Positions 1 to 6,122 of a stretch of 11,638 nt of DNA are shown in pieces; positions within the stretch are counted from its first letter, which is position 1; each line of letters opens with the position of its first letter. This stretch comes from JBKBXU01 sp046313675 (GTDB lineage Bacteria > Bacteroidota > Bacteroidia > Cytophagales > Cytophagaceae). The stretch spans positions 1-11,638 of the forward strand of contig JBKBXU010000134.1 in NCBI GenBank assembly GCA_046313675.1, read 5' to 3'. Below the pieces are notes generated by a model that ran no database searches, had not been told where the DNA came from, and was given only the letters and a program-made list of their open reading frames with translations. Both the position numbers and the translations under genes were made by a program.

Positions 1-1559
1 ATAGTTATACCATGGGTACCGTTTTCAGTAATGGTATTCCCGGTAAAGGTATTTGTATGTGCACCACCAGAAACATATACACCACTGTTTACATTATTAT
101 TAATCTGGTTATTTACAATCTGGTTTGTTGTAGGCCTTGGAGTACCGAACTCATGCCTGAAAACAATTCCCCTATGATTATTTCTAATAATATTTTCCTG
201 TCCGGCAGCAGCTCCACCCACTGTATTACTTAAGGAACCGTGCTGTATCCCAATACCGCCACCGTCATTATCGACTACAGGCGTAGTACGAATTCCGTTT
301 CCAATGTTTACACCGTCGGCAGTTTCTCCGATATAGTTTCCTCTGATTATGTTATTGGAAGATTGGCCTGGAGTAGTTGCATTAGCGAAATCCGACTGAA
401 GGAAAATCCCCCAGGTATTGTTACCTAGAATATTACCCTGTCCGGATGCACCAATGTTATTATCTCTCGCACCTAACAATGAAATTCCATCCTGACGGTT
501 TCCAACCAACTCATTACCGGAGCCAACACCAATCCGGTTATTATATAAATTATTAAAGCGAACATTCGCTCCACTAAGCTGAATACCGTGTCCTCTATAG
601 GGAGGTTGATTTGCCGGGCCTACAAAAGTATCAAAACCATTACCTCCAATAATATTCCCTAAATTTGGAGTAGCCCCTCCGATGGTATTATTCTGTGAGC
701 CAAACTCAAATTTAATACCGGCATACAAGTTACCCATGGTATTATTAAGGGTAGTTGTGCCTGTTACATCAGTACCTATGTAGTTATTTTGAATATTTGA
801 CCAGGTAACGTTATTGAAGTAGATACCCACTTGTAAGGTACCATCATATTTATCAAAATCACCAACAGGATTACCACACCAATCAGCACGACATGGGCGG
901 CTGTCAACCGCTCCTCCATTGCCGGAAATAATATTTCTATGCGCCAGATCTGCTCCACCTATCTGGTGATTGCTTCCTCCATCTATACGAATACCGGCTG
1001 CACGGTTTCCAAGTGGGGCTGTACCTTCAGCGTTGGTACCAATCCTGTTACCCTGGATCAACAAGGCCTGTACATTATTCTCGGCCCATATACCGTTTCC
1101 AACACTAGCAGAAATGACGTTGTTGATAATCCTTACAGGGTTGGCCTGTGTGGAAGACTCCCTAATATAAATACCATGCTGGTTTAACGGTTCATTATTT
1201 CCATTACCGATAGCGGCTGTTCCTGCAGCGTTCGTACCTATATAGTTATTTTGAATAGTAATGTTATTACACTGCTGTCCTATATGTATGGCACCTCTTC
1301 TCGTCCCATTGTTCTCATTTTGACGTAAACAACCTGAAATTACATTCCGATCCTGAGGATTTACACCTCCTATGGTAACATTTGAACATTGCTGTTCTAT
1401 AAATATACCTGATCTGGAAATTCCCTGCATATACCTGGCTGTACCATCCGCTGTAAGACCAATGTAATTCCCCTGTATGATGGTACCATTGTTTTGTCCT
1501 GGAAGACGAATTCCATTTTCAAAATGCTGAATAACAAGTCCCCTTATTTGACAATTAGT
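1..1559 (-). repeat. Degenerate beta-helix coil repeats in the secreted protein
   Basis: The protein after about residue 130 is built from degenerate coil units. The NYIG-type motif recurs every 66-88 residues (near 161, 235, 301, 389, 471, 538), usually followed by an IGG turn and an NIISGN segment. Some copies are still close in DNA: 772-797 and 1234-1259 match at 24 of 26 bases, are 462 bp (154 codons) apart and lie in the same frame, both encoding IQNNYIGT. This points to growth by internal duplication. Confidence 0.75.
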
Positions 1560-1946
1560 AATTCCCCAGTTAAAATTAAATCCGTTGTTTTGATGAACGG
1601 CTCCTCTTCTTAACACTATTAAAGGTGTCCCGGCATAAGGCATGGGAGCTACTGTAGCATCAATTCGAAGTCCGTTCCTGTTTATATCAGGCAAAGCATT
1701 ATTAACTGTAATCACTCTGTTACCATCAGGTAAGTCAAAATGAATTTCCCAGTTAGCACTTGGTATACCCCAGGTGGCGGTTGCCGCCCCGGCATTTCCA
1801 TTATTTGCATCTTGAATGGCCCTTCGCAATGTTCCAACCCCGTCATCAGCATTGCTGGTAACTATATACCGAAAAGGTTGTGCTATCAGAGATTCTGATA
1901 AACATAAGATAGAAAATAAAGTCAGGAGAAGTATGTTTTTCTTCAT
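1..1946 (-). CDS. Secreted parallel beta-helix repeat protein, 3' end beyond the window
   Basis: The minus-strand frame beginning with ATG at 1946 is open to the left edge (648 codons checked, no stop), so this is a 5' fragment of a larger gene. Residues 1-22 form a Sec signal peptide (MKKN, hydrophobic core, likely cleavage after LIA before QPF). Residues 27-47 carry the YIVTSNADDGVGTLRRAI segment, typical of the N-terminal cap of secreted beta-helix proteins (family usually VTxxxDxGxGSLRxAIxxAN). From about residue 130 the protein is Asn/Gly/Ile-rich, with recurring NYIGTxxxGT motifs (near residues 161, 235, 301, 389, 471, 538), NTIGG motifs (191, 329, 421, 575) and RNIISGN motifs, the pattern of right-handed beta-helix (PbH1/NosD-like) coils. 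It is probably exported to the periplasm or surface. Such proteins in this phylum often end in a type IX secretion signal, but that end is not visible. The ligand or substrate is unknown, and no catalytic residues can be assigned. Confidence 0.88.
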   Translation of the reverse strand, partial: MKKNILLLTLFSILCLSESLIAQPFRYIVTSNADDGVGTLRRAIQDANNGNAGAATATWGIPSANWEIHFDLPDGNRVITVNNALPDINRNGLRIDATVAPMPYAGTPLIVLRRGAVHQNNGFNFNWGITNCQIRGLVIQHFENGIRLPGQNNGTIIQGNYIGLTADGTARYMQGISRSGIFIEQQCSNVTIGGVNPQDRNVISGCLRQNENNGTRRGAIHIGQQCNNITIQNNYIGTNAAGTAAIGNGNNEPLNQHGIYIRESSTQANPVRIINNVISASVGNGIWAENNVQALLIQGNRIGTNAEGTAPLGNRAAGIRIDGGSNHQIGGADLAHRNIISGNGGAVDSRPCRADWCGNPVGDFDKYDGTLQVGIYFNNVTWSNIQNNYIGTDVTGTTTLNNTMGNLYAGIKFEFGSQNNTIGGATPNLGNIIGGNGFDTFVGPANQPPYRGHGIQLSGANVRFNNLYNNRIGVGSGNELVGNRQDGISLLGARDNNIGASGQGNILGNNTWGIFLQSDFANATTPGQSSNNIIRGNYIGETADGVNIGNGIRTTPVVDNDGGGIGIQHGSLSNTVGGAAAGQENIIRNNHRGIVFRHEFGTPRPTTNQIVNNQINNNVNSGVYVSGGAHTNTFTGNTITENGTHGIT

Positions 1947-2198
1947 ATCAAAATGAATTGTTTTCTTACTATTCTATAAATGTCACATAAATACAATATT
2001 ATAAAAGAAATATTATATTTTAGGAATATAAAATTACATAAATTTATTTTCAATTTACAACAAATCAATTAAAAATATCGTATCGGACTTAAAATATTGG
2101 AAATAAAGCTCTAAGAAACAACAATATTACAAAATCAACTTAGGCTAAAAGAACAAAAAACTCAGACTTGGACTACATATTATTATAAATACCTTAAA
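1947..2198. other. AT-rich divergent intergenic region
   Basis: This 252 bp region separates the minus-strand beta-helix gene from the plus-strand ABC ATPase gene, so both promoters should lie here. It is extremely AT-rich with many A and T runs. I found no perfect TAnnTTTG box on either strand; the nearest is TATTTATG on the minus strand, about 45 bp upstream of the beta-helix start. I see no small gene, RNA or convincing hairpin. Confidence 0.5.
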
Positions 2199-3146
2199 TT
2201 GCGAAAAAGTAACCTTCAAAAGCAAAATATTACATTGGACATCCTTCAGATCAACCAAGTCAATAAATTGTACGACCAACACCAGGTATTAAAAGACGTA
2301 TCTATTTCAATCCATGAAGGAACAGTTTTTGGTCTTTTAGGGCCAAATGGAGCAGGTAAAACAACCTTAATCCGCCTGATAACCGGAATTCTGAAACCCG
2401 ATTCTGGAAAAATTGTTTATCGAGGCAATCTTCTACAGGAAAAAGACATCAATCGCTTTGGCTATCTTCCCGAAGAACGCGGGTTATATAAAAAAATGCC
2501 GGTAAAAGAACATCTGGTCTACCTGGCCAGGCTGAAAGAAATCTCAGCAAAAGAGGCAGGGAAAATTGCTGATGAAATGCTTGCCAAATTTTCCCTGTCG
2601 GATTGGAAAAATAAAAACATTGAAAACCTGAGCAAAGGCATGCAGCAAAAAGTGCAGTTTATTGCTACAATAATTCATAAGCCTGACCTTGTTATCCTTG
2701 ATGAACCTTTTTCAGGATTTGACCCTGTAAATGCCATTCTGATAAAAGAAGAGATATTCAGGCTCCGCCAAAACGGCACCACAATTATATACTCTACCCA
2801 CAGGATGGAAACCGTAGAAGAAATGTGTGATAAAATTGCCATGATCAATAAGGCTCAAATAATTATGGAAGGAAAACCCGGAGAGATCAGGAAATCTTAC
2901 CATAAAAATACATACAAACTGGAGGCACGAGGAATGTTGGAAAACCTTTCAGAAAAGTTTACTATCCTGGATAAAGGCCGAACTAACACAAACTCGTATA
3001 CATATACCATTAAACTGAGCGATGACATAGGAGTTAATGACTTATTAAGCCAGGTTATGAACAAGACACAGATCGTCTCTTTCTCAGAGGATTTGCCAGG
3101 AATGAACGACATCTTTATTTCAAAAATAAAGGAGCAGAATGAATAA
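2199..3146 (+). CDS. ABC transporter ATP-binding protein, NatA-like with C-terminal DUF4162-type domain
   Basis: This is the nucleotide-binding subunit of an ABC-2 type exporter; it should sit on the cytoplasmic face and power the permease encoded next. Residues counted from the TTG at 2199: Walker A GPNGAGKT at 48-55; a Q-loop region reading FGYLPEERGLYKKM, the NatA-class form with PEERG in place of the usual Gln; signature LSKGMQQK at 144-151; Walker B LVILDEPFSGFD at 164-175; H-loop His in STHRME at 201. The tail, about 235-312, fits the DUF4162 extension of this class. No in-frame ATG exists near the N-terminus. TTG at 2199 gives 315 residues, while TTG at 2235 gives 303 residues starting MDILQINQVNKLY, closer to a standard family start; I favour 2235 slightly. 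The 3' end overlaps the permease gene by 8 bp, so the pair is translationally coupled. The substrate cannot be read from sequence; Na+ export is known only for some relatives. Confidence 0.93.
   Translation: MRKSNLQKQNITLDILQINQVNKLYDQHQVLKDVSISIHEGTVFGLLGPNGAGKTTLIRLITGILKPDSGKIVYRGNLLQEKDINRFGYLPEERGLYKKMPVKEHLVYLARLKEISAKEAGKIADEMLAKFSLSDWKNKNIENLSKGMQQKVQFIATIIHKPDLVILDEPFSGFDPVNAILIKEEIFRLRQNGTTIIYSTHRMETVEEMCDKIAMINKAQIIMEGKPGEIRKSYHKNTYKLEARGMLENLSEKFTILDKGRTNTNSYTYTIKLSDDIGVNDLLSQVMNKTQIVSFSEDLPGMNDIFISKIKEQNE
3128..3134 (+). promoter_or_regulatory. Shine-Dalgarno site of the ABC permease gene
   Basis: AAAGGAG lies 4 bases before the ATG at 3139, inside the last codons of the ATPase gene. 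It is one of the few clear ribosome binding sites in the window, and it supports the 3139 start and coupled translation of the two subunits. Confidence 0.7.
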
Positions 3147-4389
3147 GATCATTTTAATTATCTCCAGGGAATATATGACAAGGATCCGGAAAAAATCATT
3201 CATCGTGATGACTTTGATGGGGCCGATATTTTTTGCCCTGCTTATGATCATTCCTGTTTGGCTTGCCACAACGGCACAGGACAAAAAAATTATTTCTGTT
3301 CTAGACCATAGCCTCCAATTTGCCTATCAATTGGAAAACACAGAGCACATAGCCTTCCATTACATATCAGGCACTTTAAATGAAGCTAAACAGGATTTTA
3401 TAGATAATGGATCAGACGCCTTGCTTTACATTCCTTTTCAGGATGCACAAGAGCCTGTTCAAATCCACTTATTTTCAAAAGGTCGAATTGGCATAAGAGA
3501 TGAAAATTACCTGGAACGCACCTTGGGAGATATCCTAATTCGCAATGCGCTCCAAAGACAGGGACTTGATGAAGAATTTATTGACAGAATACGACAAAAA
3601 ATACAATTATCCAGCATAGATGTTACCCAAGAATGGGAGGAAGTAAGAGATGTCAGGGCTTTAAGTGCTGCCGGACTGGGATCCGCCGTATTGGTTTATT
3701 TCTTCATTTTTCTTTACGGTGTACAGGTTATGAGGGGTGTGATTGAGGAAAAAAGCAACCGCATCATTGAAGTCATCATTTCTTCAGTCAAGCCATTGCA
3801 ATTAATGATGGGTAAAATAATTGGTATTGCTTTATTAAGTCTGACCCAATTTATCATTTGGCTTTCTCTGACGGCTGCCGTCACGGTAATTACCAGCTCT
3901 TTTATTGCAACCAATGATCTGCAACAGACTCCCGGAATAGATGACATGCTGGGACACCTGCAAACAATTAATTTTGGTTTAATGATCCTAATGTTTCTCT
4001 TTTACTTCCTGATGGGGTATTTAGTATACAGTGCCATGTTTGCAGCAATTGGCTCTATGGCAGATTCAGAAACAGACACTCAGCAATTTATGCTACCGGT
4101 GACTGTACCACTAATATTCTCGTTTGTAATGGCAACCACCGTTATTGAGAACCCTCATAGTTCTCTTGCAATCTGGCTGTCCTACATACCATTTACCTCA
4201 CCAATAATCATGATGGTAAGAATGCCCTTTAATGTCCCTATCCACGAGGTAATCATATCTATGGTCATTTTAATATTGAGCTTTCTTCTGATCACCTGGC
4301 TTGCTGCCAGAATATATAGAACCGGAATTCTGATGTATGGTAAAAAAGCAGGTATTAAAGAGGTTGTTAGATGGGTATTTGCTAAATAA
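3139..4389 (+). CDS. ABC-2 type transporter permease, NatB-like
   Basis: A 416-residue inner-membrane subunit of an ABC exporter, partner of the preceding ATPase. Architecture: TM1 at about 23-45 after a basic N-terminus (REYMTRIRKKSF), then a large extracytoplasmic domain (about 46-175), then a cluster of roughly six hydrophobic segments (about 178-198, 225-252, 278-305, 318-336, 342-360, 368-392). The segment GVIEEKSNRIIEVIISSVKP (200-219) after TM2 is the hallmark of the NatB/YhaP branch of ABC-2 permeases and likely forms the coupling helix. The start is supported by the AAAGGAG ribosome binding site and the 8 bp overlap with the ATPase gene. The stop codon is 2 bp from the stop codon of gmk on the other strand, leaving no room for a terminator between them. 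The transported compound is unknown. Confidence 0.92.
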   Translation: MNKIILIISREYMTRIRKKSFIVMTLMGPIFFALLMIIPVWLATTAQDKKIISVLDHSLQFAYQLENTEHIAFHYISGTLNEAKQDFIDNGSDALLYIPFQDAQEPVQIHLFSKGRIGIRDENYLERTLGDILIRNALQRQGLDEEFIDRIRQKIQLSSIDVTQEWEEVRDVRALSAAGLGSAVLVYFFIFLYGVQVMRGVIEEKSNRIIEVIISSVKPLQLMMGKIIGIALLSLTQFIIWLSLTAAVTVITSSFIATNDLQQTPGIDDMLGHLQTINFGLMILMFLFYFLMGYLVYSAMFAAIGSMADSETDTQQFMLPVTVPLIFSFVMATTVIENPHSSLAIWLSYIPFTSPIIMMVRMPFNVPIHEVIISMVILILSFLLITWLAARIYRTGILMYGKKAGIKEVVRWVFAK

Positions 4390-4391
4390 CT

Positions 4392-4964
4392 TTAAACGGC
4401 AGTAAAATCGTCCAATAACTGCTGAGCCTTAGTCAATGCTTCTCTTAAATCATTATTGACAAGGGTTATATCAAATTTATTCTCAAAACCCATTTCAAAG
4501 TTTACCTTAAATAATCGGGCGGAAATATCCTCATCTGTTTCCGTCCCCCTTTCACGCAAACGCTTTTCAAGCACTTCCTGCGAAGGACATTTAACAAAAA
4601 TAGCCAATGCGCGGTCGCCATATTGTTGTTTTATATTTAAACCGCCTTTTACATCAACATCAAAAATAACATGTTTTCCTTCAGACCATAGACGATCTAT
4701 TTCAGAACGTAATGTTCCATAGAATGCTCCGGGATAAACCTGTTCCCATTCTACAAATTCATTATTGTCAATTTTTTTCTTAAAATCATCCGGTGTAAGG
4801 AAGTAATAATCTTTTCCATGTTCTTCATTTCTACCTCTACGATCCCTTGTACAGGCAGAAATAGAAAAACCAAGATTGTCGTTGGTATTTAAAAGATGTT
4901 TAACAATGGTTGTTTTTCCTGAGCCGGAAGGAGCTGAAAAAATGATGAGTTTGCCTTGATGCAT
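4392..4964 (-). CDS. gmk: Guanylate kinase
   Basis: Phosphorylates GMP (and dGMP) to GDP with ATP in the cytoplasm, an essential step in purine nucleotide supply. The protein has 190 residues, normal for the family. The P-loop APSGSGKTT is at 11-19. The GMP-binding region begins with SISACTRDRRGR (34-45), with R40 and R43 in the expected places, and continues with YYF at 53-55 and E72. The FYGT segment (81-84) and DVDVKGG (102-108) are conserved, and the lid region RLRERGTETDEDISARL (135-151) carries the expected arginines. The GMP loop seems one residue longer than in E. coli (RRGRNEEHG), probably lineage variation. ATG at 4964 is the only possible nearby start, because an in-frame stop lies 6 bp upstream. 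It is 6 bp downstream of the anti-sigma gene and very likely cotranscribed with it. Confidence 0.97.
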   Translation of the reverse strand: MHQGKLIIFSAPSGSGKTTIVKHLLNTNDNLGFSISACTRDRRGRNEEHGKDYYFLTPDDFKKKIDNNEFVEWEQVYPGAFYGTLRSEIDRLWSEGKHVIFDVDVKGGLNIKQQYGDRALAIFVKCPSQEVLEKRLRERGTETDEDISARLFKVNFEMGFENKFDITLVNNDLREALTKAQQLLDDFTAV

Positions 4965-4970
4965 GAATGT

Positions 4971-5249
4971 TTATTGTTTCTTAATTTTTGCCATTATTGA
5001 GTTGGCAAGATACAACGGTACGGGCTTTTTTTCAATCTTTTTTAGTACGACTTTTTTTATAGTATGATCCATTTTGAACATAGTATAACAAGGCATACAT
5101 TCTTCAATATGTGAGAGGAAGGCTTCCTCTTCTTCCCGGGTGGCTTCTTTATCGATGACTGCTTGTAATGTTCGCAGACAGCCTACCCAATTATTGCATT
5201 TATGGTTATCCACTTTATTTTCTTTCCAATTAGTAAAGTCTTCCTTCAT
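4971..5249 (-). CDS. Zinc-binding anti-sigma factor (ZAS/RsrA-like)
   Basis: A soluble 92-residue protein with no membrane segment. Residues 47-54 read HIEECMPC, the HxxxCxxC zinc motif of ZAS anti-sigma domains, preceded by an acidic helix (ATREEEEAFLSHIE). A further Cys24 (VGCLRTLQAVIDKEAT) lies about where RsrA-type proteins have their redox-active N-terminal cysteine, and H16 and C18 are also present. The basic C-terminus (KKVVLKKIEKK) may contact the sigma factor. Known ZAS proteins bind and inhibit their cognate ECF sigma factor and, in RsrA, release it when thiols are oxidised. The gene lies directly downstream of an ECF sigma gene and upstream of gmk. The inhibitory role is inferred from motif and neighbourhood; redox sensing is plausible but unproven. 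Confidence 0.85.
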   Translation of the reverse strand: MKEDFTNWKENKVDNHKCNNWVGCLRTLQAVIDKEATREEEEAFLSHIEECMPCYTMFKMDHTIKKVVLKKIEKKPVPLYLANSIMAKIKKQ

Positions 5250-5264
5250 ATGCTTGTTTCAAAA

Positions 5265-5316
5265 AATGAAAATATAAAATAAAAGCGACATTCGAACCAA
5301 AAAGTTCAAATGTCGC
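5265..5316 (-). terminator. Hairpin with T-rich tail between sigma and anti-sigma genes
   Basis: The arms 5285-5297 (GCGACATTCGAAC on the plus strand) and 5304-5316 enclose a 6-base loop. In the minus-strand transcript the stem is 13 bp with a single G-U pair; on the plus strand the same position is a C-A mismatch, so it is better formed in minus-strand RNA. A T-rich stretch (TTTTATTTTATATTTTC) follows in the minus direction. It looks like an intrinsic terminator or attenuator placed 25 bp after the sigma stop codon. Confidence 0.75.
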
Positions 5317-5341
5317 CTAAAATTTATGTTATTTATATTAT

Positions 5342-5932
5342 CTATTTTTCATTATTATAACCCATAAATCCAGCATATTCTCTTAATTTATCTTTCAATA
5401 AATTTCTGGCTCTGTGTAATCTGGAGCGAACCGTACCAATCGGAATATCAAGAATTTTTGACATTTCTTCGTAGGTGAACCCCTCTAAGTCGCACAGAAT
5501 AATAATTGTTCTGAAATCTACTGCAAGTGAATTAAGAGCGTTCGCAACTTCGTCACCGATCATTTCCTGAAGTGAATCAATCCTGAGGTCTGTTGTGATA
5601 TCAACATCAACGTCATCAGAATTATAAAATGATTCTATTTCCTGATAATCGACTTTTGAAGGCTCTTTGCTTTTTTTCCTAAAGTCATTAATAAAACTGT
5701 TTTTAAGGATACGAAACAACCAGGCCTTTGCGTTAGTCCCTTGCTCGTATGAGCCAAAGAATCGATACGCTTTCATATAGGTCTCCTGAACAAGGTCATT
5801 TGCATCATCCTCATCAAGGGTCAACCTATAGGCGAAGTTGTAAAGGCTATCAATTAGAGGCATAAACTCTTTCTCAAATTGAGCATCCTTGTCAGCCTTA
5901 TTAATATCTTTATTTAAATTTTCTTCTTGCAT
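5342..5932 (-). CDS. ECF RNA polymerase sigma factor (RpoE/SigR-like)
   Basis: A 196-residue sigma-70 family protein with only regions 2 and 4, the ECF layout. Region 2 is at about 23-90: DLVQETYMKAYRF (47-59) is core-binding region 2.2, and GTNAKAWLFRILKNSFINDF (65-84) covers the -10 recognition helices. Region 4 is at about 128-182: LEGFTYEEMSKILDIPIGTV (149-168) and RSRLHRARNLLK form the -35 binding helix-turn-helix. An acidic linker (SDDVDVDIT) joins them. The region 2 wording resembles the SigR/SigH/RpoE group, whose members are paired with zinc anti-sigma factors, which matches the next gene downstream. ATG at 5932 gives a typical length. It is divergent from the O-antigen ligase-like gene. 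The target regulon cannot be read from this window, and I could not identify a convincing ECF-type autoregulatory promoter upstream. Confidence 0.95.
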   Translation of the reverse strand: MQEENLNKDINKADKDAQFEKEFMPLIDSLYNFAYRLTLDEDDANDLVQETYMKAYRFFGSYEQGTNAKAWLFRILKNSFINDFRKKSKEPSKVDYQEIESFYNSDDVDVDITTDLRIDSLQEMIGDEVANALNSLAVDFRTIIILCDLEGFTYEEMSKILDIPIGTVRSRLHRARNLLKDKLREYAGFMGYNNEK

Positions 5933-6122
5933 CTATTTATTTTATTTTTACCCTACATTTATCAACCCCTTCAATTCTTGTATTAATTAAAGAACAGGTA
6001 TTGATTTACTTTTGTTAAATAACGACTGTAAGCTACTCTATTATTGGGTTCAATGGATTAAAATTTAATTAAAATTGCAATGCTATTTAATAAAGCCTTA
6101 CGTTATACTATAAACAAAAAAT
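5933..6122. other. Divergent intergenic region between sigma and O-antigen ligase-like genes
   Basis: A 190 bp AT-rich spacer that must hold the promoters of the minus-strand sigma gene and the plus-strand ligase-like gene. I see a candidate plus-strand -7 box at 6007-6014, but no strong hairpin, small ORF or RNA. Confidence 0.5.
6007..6014 (+). promoter_or_regulatory. Candidate Bacteroidota -7 box for the O-antigen ligase-like gene
   Basis: TACTTTTG fits TAnnTTTG exactly and lies 108 bp before the ATG at 6123. The nearest upstream TTG (5978-5980) is 26 bp away, longer than the usual 19-21 bp, so support is partial. Confidence 0.3.

Noticed and set aside
12..1187. Several plus-strand ORFs of 60-82 codons and a minus-strand ORF at 776-958 in another frame
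   Set aside because: All lie within the continuous minus-strand beta-helix frame, which has a signal peptide and family motifs. Their translations show no domain logic, so they are shadows.
1..1559. Repetitive appearance suggesting a CRISPR array or tandem DNA repeat
   Set aside because: Repeats are degenerate, spaced 66-88 codons apart and coding. There is no fixed repeat-spacer unit and no cas gene nearby.
2199..4389. ABC exporter as part of a bacteriocin immunity or antibiotic resistance locus
   Set aside because: No precursor peptide, modification enzyme or lanthipeptide gene is near, and the pair fits the general NatA/NatB class with unknown substrate.
5285..5316. Plus-strand terminator at the sigma/anti-sigma gap
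   Set aside because: No plus-strand gene ends there, the stem has a C-A mismatch in plus-strand RNA, and there is no T-run after it in that direction.
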